From contig PQWQ01000006.1 in NCBI GenBank assembly GCA_002943765.1, positions 1,116,001-1,180,000 on the forward strand: DNA of 64,000 bases, written 5' to 3'. Under the pieces are notes generated by a model. It was given only the letters and a program-made list of their open reading frames with translations, was not told where the DNA came from and ran no database searches. Positions 1 to 11,500 of the stretch are shown in pieces (position 1 is the first letter of the stretch; the number at the start of each line of letters is the position of its first letter). Source of the DNA: Psoroptes ovis. Lineage: Eukaryota > Arthropoda > Arachnida > Sarcoptiformes > Psoroptidae. The position numbers and the translations under genes were made by a program.

Positions 1-3000
1 AAATACCAAATGCACACATTTGGAAATTTACGGCAAGTAAAAAGGGAAATTTACGATACATTTTCAGTGTGTGTGCAAATTGTTTGTATGCATTTCCAGT
101 GCATTAGCCAAACACATACTACACATACAACAACAGCAAGTAAACATTGAAATAATCATTGAAATATTCTTTTCTTTTTGGTTGTTTTTCCTTGAAGAGA
201 ATCGAAAAAAATTGATTCGTACATTTGATGAAAACATAAATTCGTTTCGGTACCATAAGAATAAATTTTAAATTAGAATTACGCTTAAAATTGAGGCGAA
301 AAAGAATCGTCGAATGAGCTTGCTGAAAGAAGCCTGAATTTCCAGTGAAATAAAAAATCGATCAAAGATATTTTTTTCTTTTTGATAAAAATAAGAATAA
401 AATTCAAACAAAAAACGACATGAATTTTGGGGAATTTCGCCTGTTCAGAGTGTTTGTTTGATGAGAATGATTGGCATTTTGTTATATCAAATCGTTCAGA
501 TTTTCACGAAATTCAAGAAAAACTTAAAAATTTGATCTTACAGGCTTGTTGCGCATCGATTTTCATAACTTTACGTGAGAAATAATGAATTTGAAATGAT
601 TTTAACACGAATGAATATGAAAATATTGTAAATTTCAATAGAAATTGCAACAATGAAAGAATTCTTTTATGAAAACTTTCATCCAGATGCGATGAAAATT
701 TATGTCGAAAAAACTTTTTTCGGTGAGAAAATTACATGCAAAATTACAATTCTCTGATTATTATTATCGTTACAAACAATTTGATATTAGCAAATGAAAA
801 TGAATGAGAAACACACGTATGTGTTTTGAAATATTTCATTGCAAATAAATGAAATTTGTTTGTTTTCATTTTCGGTCAAACTTTGAAAAAAGGGTGCTGA
901 AAATTATCACGCAAATTTCAAGTTGATGATATGCAAATATTATTTGAATTTTCGCATATTTTGAATATTTGGCACCACACAAAAAAAACTTTGGATTTTT
1001 TCCCCGTTTTCTCGCATAATAATAATTTGATAAATTGTTGTTGGACGACGATTGCTTTACATCATTGACTGAATTCATTTTTTGGCATATCTCTTCACTG
1101 ACCTCACAGTAAATCATATGAATGGAATAATGACGATGGCCGACCAGAAAAAAGTTTTGACAATTATTTTTTTCTATGGGCTTTTATGCCAATTATAACA
1201 TTTTGTTTCTATTATAATAATAATTATCCTTATGATAATAATAATTATTATCATAATCATTAAATTTTCATTATTATGACTTTTATTTTCTATGAAACAA
1301 CTGAAAAAATAGATGAATATAAATCTACATCTTGTATCATAATATGTTCTCTAATTTTTCCAAAAAATTCTTATTAAGTTATGGGTTATGTTATAAGTAT
1401 TTTAAATACTTATATATCTTTAAATATCTTGGATCCAAACATAAATACTGAAATATATAGATATTAATCCATGATATGATGCATGAATATATGAATACAT
1501 CTTAATTTATGTATCCAAAGTAAAAATATATAAATTTTCAAATCGTTAGAAATAATACTTGCAATAACAATCAGCAACAGCATAGCAATCGACAACAACA
1601 ACAGCAACAACATTAACAATACAATCATACACAAAATGACAATGACGAAAAAGAGGAGAAGAAGAAGAAATCAAGAATATATCTTTACATCATCAACAAC
1701 AACATCATCCGCATCATCATCATCGTTTTCGATTGTGAAACGAAGCGAATATTTAGATTTGCATTTAAAATATTATTTATATTCGGAGATACAAAACTAT
1801 GAAATGAAATGAAATGAAACAAGAATAAATTTTCTTCATTTCTTCTTTGATTGTTTTCTAAGAATCATTGAACGATACAAAACAACCAAAAAAGAAAAAA
1901 ACTTTTCTTGTTATTATTATCATTATTATTATGGTTTCTATTCGTTTTTTTTTTCGAAACGAAAATGGGATGTATTTCACAAGCATCATACCATTTGATA
2001 CAATACCATTGGAAAAAACTATGATTATCATTATCATGATGTGATCATCATCATCATCGTCATCATCGTAGACATCAAAACACAGAAATAAATTCTTACC
2101 ATTGTTTTTTTGACTGGAATTTTTGGGTTTTTCTGGTTTCGCTTTTGTTTTTTCCTGCGACCAAACACACATACCATTGACGTTGCCACCATACAAAGTC
2201 GTAGGGTTAAGCAATTGGCTTTGAATGCTTTGTATGTTGGTTCATTACATCAATGTTTTGTGCTAATTTCTTCTTGTTTAGACTGGAAAAAATCTAATTC
2301 ATCCAATTCATTTTTTCATTACATTTCAAACGAATGGAAGTTGCAAGTTGAAATGGATGAAATTAAAAAAATACTTGAAAAATTTTCCAAAATAAAGGCT
2401 TGAATCACTTCCAATGGCTGTGTGCAAGAGTGTGCGTGTGTGTTTAGATGAATTCTTTTGAATTTTATTTTTAAATTTTTTTTCTCATTTTCTTTGTTTG
2501 TTTGGATCGTTATTTTCAATTGTTTGTTGTGGCTTTAATGGTTAATGATGACGAAGACGATGATGAGGATTGGAAAATGGTTGAAAAAATAATAAATAAA
2601 TGAAAATAATGAAATGAAATGAGAAAAACAAAATACAGAGAGAGAGGAGCAACAAAATGTATGTTTCGATAAAATTGAAATTGAAATTGTTAAAAAATAA
2701 AATAAAATGAATTAATAAAAAATAATAAATAAATAGATAAACATCCAACAAGAACAACAAGAACAACAACATTAAAATTCTATTATTTATAATCACAAAT
2801 AATGTTCATTATGATAATGATAATGATGATGATGATCAAAGTTAATTTGGTAAAAATTTTAATTTTATTGATCTCCCTTTTCAGTAAATTCGCTGCTGCA
2901 CATTTTCAGAATTTCATTGTAACAAAATGATAATGAATCGTAATGAATTGAAAATGAAAACTGGAAGAAATATTCATTCGAAAAATTCTTTTATATTCCA

Positions 3001-5215
3001 TTGAATTTAATTGGAAATTCAAAAAATTGAAATTGAAATTGAAAAAATATAGCAAATTGAAAAAATGCGCGAAATAATTTCAAATTTTGAAATTTAAAGG
3101 CGCCATCTTTTGCATCTGAATTGTTTTTTGAATTTTTCAAATTTTTTTTCTGGCCATGATTTTACCTTGTGATATTTTGCAGATAAATCCTGGTTCGAGA
3201 TCTTTGCTAATCATATTTTTGGCTTGAAATACTGATTTTCATAATTTATCTTCGCATACAAAATTATGAATTTCATCCATTTTCCTATCCTCTCCATCGC
3301 TGTATTCATCATACGAATATTATTCAATATTTGAACAATTCACTGAATAGATGCTGGTAGGAATTTTGGATTGAGAAAAAATAACGAAAAGAAAAGAAAC
3401 GAAATCTAATTTTCTCGATAATATGCAAATGATAATTAAACTTTTTTGCTTCAAACTTTTCTCCGTGTTGTTCCTTAATTCTTCGTATAAGAAGAAAAAT
3501 CCGATCACTATAGTCTTGGAACGTAGAACTAAGAAGCACCATAACAACAACAATGGTAATGCTAATAATAATAATGAAATTGATAAAAATAAGACGAAAA
3601 ATAGATGAATGAAGGAATACATGAAAATTGTTATCTAAATATTTTGCCTTAGAATAATACGAAGCGATATTTGAATAAAAGATACATACAATTTCACAAA
3701 AAATCGTATCCAGCTTTGATCAAATGCATCAGCGAATGGAAATTTTCTTTTTCTTGATTTTATTTTATTTTTTCTCTATTTTTTATTTCATGGATTTATC
3801 AGTTTCAAAGGATAATTATGTAAATTATTTGATTGAATAAAAAAGAGAGCATACAATTGAATAAATTGAAAGAAAGAGAGAATTACTTTTGGCAATATTT
3901 ATTCAATATTCAATATTGGCAATCTTTGATCGATATTGATGGTTTTTTCTGTTTTTTACTGAGTCCCTTCGAGGTTCTTTAAGCGAATATTCATTCATAC
4001 ATTCATCAGCTGATAAGCAAAAAAACCACATGAAAATTTAAATGTTAAACGATGATAATGATGATGATGATTGTTGTTTATTATCGATGAATTAAATCAA
4101 TGAAACAATGGTGAAGAGACGATAATACAACAAAAAATACGAGTGAAGCGAAAAGAAGTTATCGATTCAAACGTATGTGAAGGCGAATAAGAATTTCCTT
4201 TCGTTATTTTTTGCATAAGAAAAATAATCATTTGATGAAATAATTATGCAAAATCAAGAAAAAAAAATCGAGGGAAAATGGATGAATTTCAATCTTTTTT
4301 CCTTTCTCTTTTCAATGCATTATCAATGAATCAATGTATCTTTGTAGGGAAAAATTTTACATTAAAGAAAAGAAATTAACATAAATCTCAATGCTTTGAT
4401 GGAATTAAGGAGAAAAATTTCTCGAAAATTTGATTCTTTTGAAATAAGTTTTAACTGGAAAATTCAATATTAAATGAGATGAACGGACATGTTGTTGTAT
4501 ATTTGAATCGCACACAAGACAATCATTGGAGAAAAAGCATCTTTAGTGATAATAGAAATAATGACAAATGATCAAAACGATGATCACATTGTCATTGATT
4601 ATCATATTGATGATCATTGATATTATTGTAACAATGAAGAAAAACTTTTGATTGTTTTAATTTTTTCATATAAAATGAAATGGAAATAAAAATTCAAGTG
4701 GAAAATGAAGTTTCATTGATTGCATCGATTTCAGTTGAATTTTGTCCAATGATGTGAATGTTGTTCGATGATGTAATATTGAATTAATTTCATTAAGTTT
4801 TATTGTAACAAATACAACTTAAATGATCAAATAAATGAATGATCGATGGTCAATGAATGGGAACCATTTAAGGGACAAATATTACATTAAAAACCAGAAA
4901 AACTTTTCGAAAATCAAATCAAATAAGATAAACAACAAATAACCAAGAAAAATTTATCGGATGAATGAAAATTATGTATCATCATGTATTCGAAATAACT
5001 ATTTTTATGAAAATTATGATTTTTGTTGGCCATTTTTGATCATTATTATCATTATTGTGATTCTGCATCAATAAACATTCAATATTTTCATTTTTTCTCA
5101 ACATTTCTATGAAGAAACGTTGAAAATAAAAATCAACCGATGATTGATTAATTTGGTTTCATATGAATTAAGACAATGGAAAATGGTTTCAGATCGCGGA
5201 AAAAACGAAATTGAT
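1..5215. other. AT-rich non-coding stretch
   Basis: I see no gene here. The sequence is dominated by A/T runs, ATT/TAA triplets and CAA/CAT repeats. A short GAAAT pentamer run lies near 1801-1818, CAA/CAG runs near 1569-1620 and CAT runs near 1700-1725. Open frames in this stretch are short, low-complexity (poly-Asn, poly-Asp, Phe/Leu/Ile) and mostly lack a good ATG, as expected by chance in such a composition. One GGCGCC hexamer lies at 3099-3104 (see findings). Regulatory elements of the distant Odd-family gene could lie here but cannot be recognised from one sequence. Confidence 0.6.
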
Positions 5216-6172
5216 TTATTTCAAAAAGGACAAAGATTGACCGCTCTTCATCCTCATATTTAATGGCGACCATGATCCAGAATGGCGCATCGATAAACGA
5301 TTTGGTGACGATGCACGAGAAGATGCTCGTGATTGTGGTCGTGATGATCGGTTAAACTGGCAATGCACAGGATCAGCACACTTTCTGGCATTGTAGCGAT
5401 ATTTGGAATGGTTGTAACACCATTCGCCATTTGGATCATGACGACGTGATCGATTTTGCGATCTATTTCGTCGTCTTCGCTGATTGCGCTGATCGGTGCG
5501 GTAGTAGACCGATTGCACCGATCTATTTCGTTGTAACTCTAATACATCATCAGCAGTTTTCAGTATATCTTCGAGACGGACGACGCTGTACTTGTTATTA
5601 GTCTTGTAATCATTGACAAGCCGATCCATTGGCTTACGAACTGCGACGGCCGTGATGGTGTCAAGATTCGATAACCGTTGGTTATCGACTTTATCGAATG
5701 TCACAATATTGCCAGCGAATAATGATAGGTCTCTATAGATATGGGATGGTTTTATATTACGACTTTCAGTTGATGGCCAAAATCGGCTAACTATCGCTTC
5801 ACGCAGGGTTTTGTATAAACCTGGCTCATAGCTGCGCCGGATGATATCAGCGAGTCGCTTGCTGACAGCTGGTGGGAGTCGTGCGACAAAATGGTAGAAC
5901 TTGGTTTCATCAGAGGTTACTTTTGAAACCTTGAACTGCGCCTCAGCGGCAGCCATCCATCCTGCAGGGTCGTTGAACTAGAAATCTTGCAGCACCACTG
6001 ATACAGCTGAAGATTCAGCCGATTCGTCGATGTTTCTGACATTGTGGATGCTTCTTTCTATCTTCATTACATCAATCGATTCTTTCACAAAACCAATCTC
6101 TGACTCAATCCAAGAGGATTTAGGTTCATCAATAATATTATCATGACCCAACAGTTTAGTGATATTTGACAT
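5216..6172 (-). pseudogene. gag fragment of a Ty3/gypsy retrotransposon (CsRn1-like), interrupted by an in-frame stop
   Basis: Gag is the structural protein that packages retrotransposon RNA. The frame starts at an ATG at 6172-6170 and runs to a TAA at 5218-5216, broken once by a TAG at 5980-5978. The two halves are in the same phase: seven codons (FNDPAGW) link the TAG to the later ATG at 5956. The segment FNDPAGWMAAAEAQF, followed by a KFYHFVARLP-type stretch, matches the N-terminal Gag domain of arthropod Ty3/gypsy elements. Near the end, an Arg/Ser-rich region contains WCYNH-x9-C-x5-C. This C-x2-H-x9-C-x5-C pattern is the CHCC zinc motif known from the CsRn1 clade, rather than the usual CCHC knuckle. 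No protease, reverse transcriptase or integrase follows. GC content is visibly higher than in the flanks. It is most likely a dead, truncated insertion. A host-captured gag starting at 5956 (246 residues) is possible but less likely. Confidence 0.8.
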
Positions 6173-6173
6173 T

Positions 6174-6190
6174 GCACGCGTCACCAAAAT
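6174..6190 (-). other. Possible LTR 3' end and primer-binding site of the gag element
   Basis: Just upstream of the gag ATG on the minus strand the sequence reads CGCTACA-TTT-TGGTGACGCGTG. LTRs end in CA, and the primer-binding site begins TGG, complementary to the CCA end of a tRNA. TGGTGAC matches the first seven bases of the tRNA-Trp primer site used by CsRn1-type elements; the following bases fit only if some are missing. Position and order (LTR end, spacer, PBS, gag) are right. No second LTR copy is visible in the window, so this rests on the motif and the CHCC gag alone. Confidence 0.4.
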
Positions 6191-6878
6191 GTAGCGATGT
6201 GGTGATCAATGTTGATTTCAAATTAATATTGAAATGAAATCGGTGTGATAATGATCAAATAAGAGAATTCACAATCGGTTATAAACAGAAAAAATAATAA
6301 GAAATGATTAATTTATAAGGATTGAACTTGATTGAAATCGATTGATGACTGATGATTATGATGATGATAAACATGAGTGTGATGAGTATGATGAATGTTT
6401 AAAAGGGTAACCTGTAATAAGCGCCTGATAAGCAGAATCAAAAAAATTTTTATTGCATCATATTCTTGGTCGATAGAGATGAAAAAAAATGTTATTGCGG
6501 TCATATCCAATTCTTGTTCCATCCATTCCAAAAAGTGGGTCAAAAGTTAATTATTGCTATATCTTGGCCGTTTTGAGGAGAATCGTGTCAATTTTTTCTA
6601 TGATTCAAGGTTATCTAACCATTGATCATTTGTGAAAATATCATCACTAAAAAATAGTTCCCCGATCAAGAATATTCATTTGAAGTTACCAATTCCATTA
6701 ACATATTAGCTTTAGATTGACGTGTACACGTCAAAACTGAACATTTTGGGGATTTGTAAAAATAGCCGGCTAGTGCACAAGCATTTCGAGCAAGAAGTTA
6801 TTGTTGTTCCTTTTCCAACATGCTTTTGTCAACTATCTGTTGAAATCATTGTTTATATTAAGATGGTAGTTGGTCAAA
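6191..6878. other. Spacer between gag fragment and transposase relic; may contain a decayed LTR
   Basis: No gene is visible. If 6190 is the LTR end, the LTR body would lie here on the minus strand. An AATAAA-like signal lies near 6449-6457 (minus) and is compatible with an LTR polyadenylation site, but the other LTR boundary cannot be set. A perfect 18-bp palindrome lies at 6717-6734 and the 10-bp palindrome TAGCCGGCTA near 6764-6773. The left end of the transposase element must also be somewhere here, but I could not match it to an inverted copy downstream of 8550. Confidence 0.4.
6717..6734. repeat. Perfect 18-bp palindrome with two CRE-like halves
   Basis: TTGACGTGTACACGTCAA is identical to its reverse complement. 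It contains TGACGT and ACGTCA, the half-sites bound by ATF/CREB-type bZIP factors, facing each other. It lies 145 bp upstream of the transposase ATG, so it could be part of that element's promoter or terminal region. Function is inference. Confidence 0.5.
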
Positions 6879-8550
6879 ATGTCTGACCGAATAAAAAGAA
6901 TATCGCTTTGCGAATCACATTGTGCTCTAACATTTTAAAACACAAATATGGTAGGTATAATAAATGTATCAAAGACGAAGATTTCATTGAAAGAGTGCGC
7001 ATAGCATTGGACCAAACGGTCAATATCAATGATTATGTTTGTTTTTCATGTTGCGCTAAGATTTCGAAAATTCTATGGATTCGAAGAAAGCAAGAATCCG
7101 AAAAAAGAACAACTGATCCACAACCATCATCATCAGGTAATACACAGCCATCATCATCAACAGCTGGTGCCAACAGCATTTCAACACACGCATATTGTTT
7201 CATTTGTCGAAGTGAGACCGATTTGAAAACAGTACCATTTGAAGCGCGATCACAAGTTTTCAAACATCGAAAACTTATAATTCCTAAGAACAACCGTTGT
7301 TGCTCTAATCACTTGATCGACAATCTTTTCCATCAAAGCGATATTGATAAAATTGAAATATATCAGCGAAAATCGAAAATTGAAAATCGAGATTATATCA
7401 ATCTTATTCGTGGTTCGAACGTTGAAAATAAAGAACGTTTCAACGAAGATAATATTTTTGATTATACAGGTAATTGTTATTATTAGGCTTTGAAGCATGG
7501 TAAATATGATTCGAATGAATTTTTTTCATCTAGATCACACAATGGACCAGATAAAAGATTTATGTTCGCAGATGAAGACGGTGCGGAATATAAAGAATAG
7601 ATCAGTCAAAAATGCATTAATTGCATTTTTAATCAAAAGGAAAACTGGCATATCGAACAAGCTTATCGCTACGTTGTTTGACAGTCATGATCTGAATGAG
7701 AACGACATCACCAACCAGATTAATAGTGTAATGAAAACATTTATAAGGTATCAGAAATCAGGTTATCAGGTAATGATACCAGCTCTCAAAGGCCAACGTA
7801 ATCAGTTAACGACAGCCGAATCCAATGATTCACGCTTCGTGACAAAGATTCGTTGGCCGGTAGAAGCAGTGCATGGAATCATCGCAGAGAAATACAAGCT
7901 TCTACACCATCAATTCCCAAATCAATCGCTGTCAAAAGCATCATTGTATTGCAGAATCGCTTGCTATCTGTTGAACAAATTTAGTAAGCGGTTCACAAGC
8001 GACCAATGTAACGTTGATGCAATCGTTGAGCGAATGATACAGACGAAATCAAAAAACAACGATCTTGGAAATAATATTAATTATAAAAAACATATTCATC
8101 ATTATCGAAAGCAAAGATCTTGATGATTTTCCTAAATTGTCGCTAGATCAACTGATAATATTTTTTACTGGGACATATCAATTGAAACAGGCGATATCAT
8201 ATCTAAGAGAAATGTTGTCTGGCCAAGATCAGTTGCAAATAGAAAAGATGGTCCGTGATATGGACTTGATCCGATGGACAGTTCGATCAAGACATATCAA
8301 TTCAAAGACATACAAAATATATGTCCAATATCTACCGAATGGCGATGGTATAGATAGTATACTAGGCCATTGTGCCAACGGGAACCGAACCGTTGGTTCG
8401 TGTTCACATGTGGCAGCTCTGATCTATTTTCTGAGCTTTGGTATGCACGAGAACCAAAGATTCCTCCTTCCAAAGAAAGGTTTGACAAACATTTTTGATC
8501 ATTGTGATCCGATTGTTTTGGATGATGATGATATCGAAATGGAAGAGTGA
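6879..8550 (+). pseudogene. Decayed DDE_Tnp_4-type (PIF/Harbinger-like) transposase with SWIM-like C-terminus
   Basis: An intact relative would cut and paste its element through a DDE nuclease. An ATG at 6879 in good context starts a frame that stops after about 19 codons; the homologous frame continues one phase over from about 6908, implying a small indel. Exon 1 carries Cys/His pairs (VCFSC; YCFIC at about 7193-7207; RCCSNH at about 7290-7310) typical of the N-terminal zinc region of these proteins. An intron (7470-7533) joins in phase to exon 2. Exon 2 has an HTH-like helical stretch and then jumps directly to GQRNQLTTAESNDSRFVTKI, with RWPVEAVHG following, the end of the DDE domain carrying the probable catalytic Glu. 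The roughly 130-170 residues that should hold the two catalytic Asp are missing. A second frame change near 8050-8110 leads to FPKLSLDQL and a SWIM-like finger (HCANGNRTVGSCSH), ending at a TGA at 8548. I infer an internally deleted, inactive copy. Confidence 0.8.
7470..7533 (+). other. 64-bp intron in the transposase relic
   Basis: The donor is CAG|GTAATT and the acceptor TTTTTTCATCTAG|AT. Splicing joins the 6908 frame to the 7497 frame with a split GAT codon, giving ...FDYT-D-HTMDQ... The unspliced frame hits a stop within a few codons. That both sides match the same transposase family supports the intron. Its length fits the very short introns of compact mite genomes. Confidence 0.75.
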
Positions 8551-11500
8551 TTTGTTCGGTTTTGGCTCGGTGGTTTTTGATTCTAGAGATGATGATGATG
8601 ATTTAATATTATGGCTGTTGGATCATTTTTTTTAATTCTAGTGATGTTCATCAATATTTTAAGGCATATTGACTCATTTTTATCTGCAATGAATCAGCTG
8701 CAATGCAATGCAGCAAACATTTGTTAATAAACATTTATGAATGAAAAATGAGAAAATATGTTTTGAAAAAAAATTTTCGAATCTCATTAGTTTACATCCG
8801 AAATTCATTATAACGATTCACAATCAAATAAAATCAATCGATCAATCAAGACTGTCTAAATTCTATTTTTTAATAGCTAAGAATAATCGAGTAATTTAAT
8901 TTTGATAAATAATTTGTTCATTAGTTTGATTTGAACAAAATACAACAATAATAATTGTTTTCAAATTAAATCTAAATGAATTCAAAGCAGAAAAAACACA
9001 TTGAAACAAATGAAAAACGAACATTATAAATGATTACAAGAGATTCCATGCGATTCTCATGATGGACAATGAGAAACAAATTTATAAAAAAATAATGGAA
9101 ATCAAAGGAAAAGAATGACGAGAGAGAAAGAAACACAATGAAATTTGAATCACAAATTATTCTCTAAACATCCAAGAGAGAAAAGAAAAATGTGACAAAC
9201 ACTTTTGGGTATTGAATTTGTAAACGAAAACGAGACACAAAGAATAATATTAAAACATTGAAAAGAATAATATCATCTTAAAATGTAAAATATTTCATGC
9301 GGAAATATAAATAATATTACAAATTCAATGTTTTCAAGTATAAAAACTAAATATAAAATTGAACAAATAAATAAATACAGAAAAAAATTGAATCAAATAA
9401 ATAAACAGCCAACGACAACGACGACAATGCTTTGCTTGTTGTTTTCTGTGTGTTTGTCAAAAATGCTCCGCACTATTTGATGGTCAATCTTTCATGGCTG
9501 TCCAACAATAACAAGAAAAACGAACGGCGGAAACAAATCTCCCATCGTATATTTTGGCATTTAATGTCATTCCATGTATTTAATTTCAAATTCATTAAAA
9601 ATAATTAATTGTTTCGAAATTGTAGAAAAAATTTTTCTTCTCCATCTCTGTCTCTGTGTCCTCCGTTCCTCTAAAATCAAATGAAACAAAAAATAAAACA
9701 AATAAAATGAAATCAAATAAAATAACTGAACCAAACAACCACAAATGATGTTTTTGTTTAGAATCATTTGTTTATCTATCCATCCATATGATGTAGTAGT
9801 AAATGATTATAATAACAATGATAATAATAATAATCAACTTGAATTTTTCGAATTAGTGAATCTTATCATCAATTTGTTTGTTTTCTTAAGATTTCTCATC
9901 ATTTTCATGATTCATTCATTTGTCTATATGTCAATTTATTTGAAAAACATTTTTCATTTATGCTTGATATTATTTGACAAGACGAAAAAAAATGAATTTA
10001 TTGTCAATAAAATATATAAAATGAAAAATTTTTTTGTTTTAAAATTTTCAAAAATTTTTCCATGAATCAATGATTAAACAATTCTCCGATTGATTAATGT
10101 GATTTCAAAGATTTTTCTCGGATTTTTTGAAATTCATTTCTACATAATTCTGTCTCTATTTTCTCCGAGAATACAATAAAGAAGCTATGAATTTGATATA
10201 TTTTCGGATTCACTTCTTTAATTCAATTCATTCGCTATTCAATTCTCTTGATTATTCGATTTAATTCAATTAAATTATGGCAAACGAAAAAAAAAATTAT
10301 CAAATTCATTTTTTTTCTCTACAGAATAATGACAATGATAATCATGTACAAAGTTTTGTCTTGATTTTTTGATTTAAAAACATTTCAAACCAAATTAGAA
10401 CTTGATTTTTTACTTGATTCGGCTGTTCTGATGAATTTGATAAATTTGATCAAATTGAAAATACAAAGACAAAAGATTCTTCGTTATTCGTTTAGAGTTT
10501 ATTAAATGATAATTTTATTCATAAAATCATAGCACCAAAATCATGATACAAGATACAAATTTTCAATTTGTAAATTTCCTAATGAATTTTAATTTTTTTC
10601 GCTTCATCTTCATCTTGAATGATGCTATTTGTTCTCATAGTAATAATAGCTGAAAATCTAATGAAATGAAATAATGAATTCATAACAAATTCTTGTATCT
10701 TTTTTTCAACATTCATCTTAGAACAAGTGAATATTAATATAATAAAACGAATTTCATTGTTCAATGATGATGATTATAACATAACATTGTTTGTTCACAA
10801 TTTTTCGTATAAATTTTCATTCAAAAATTCTTATTGTTTTTGATATGTTGATACTGTAGTTGTTGTTGTTGTTTGTCAAGCATTTCTGATTAAGATTCGA
10901 ATTCAATTCAATTTTCATGTATTTTTTTCGATCTTTTCATGTTTGATGACAATGTAATTCAAACATTGATTCAGTGATGAATCTGTTTACTGTCATGTAT
11001 GGATCATCATCAATGGTTGTTGTTGATGTATGGACTTCATGAAGAAAAAAACGATGAACCAAATAGAGCAGAATAGGGAAATCGATGCAAGCTGTTTTCT
11101 TGTATTATCCAGAACCATATTTATACGAATATTTAATACAAAACACTAGTCGAAAACAAAACAAAAAAAAAACATGGCCAAAGCTATTAACATGATTACT
11201 AAATAGAAAAATAATAAAATAAAATGAAAAACATCATTGAATTAATATTATCAGCAAAGCTTAAGAGAATTCAAATGTATTGCAATGATGATAATAATAA
11301 CATACATATTCTTTAATTTACGCGCACAGAAGCAAAAGAACTAAAGAATATTATTTCATTTCTTTCTTTGTTTAACCATAGAAATTACATAATTTTATTC
11401 TTCTCTTTTTGCTTCAGAAATGCTCCAGAAAAAAATTATATCAAACATATTGGCCAACATAAAAAAAACTCATGAAAAGAAATTATTATTTCTTTGTTTG

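Noticed and set aside
1858..2214. 118-codon minus-strand frame with a poly-Asp run
   Set aside because: Arises from GAT/ATC triplet repeats; no ATG at its start in good context and no motif.
7033..7293. Minus-strand frame inside the transposase relic
   Set aside because: Antisense shadow; the plus strand carries the family motifs.
9745..10065. 106-codon plus-strand frame
   Set aside because: Dominated by Phe/Leu/Ile/Asn from AT-rich sequence with a poly-Asn run; no conserved motif or exon signals.
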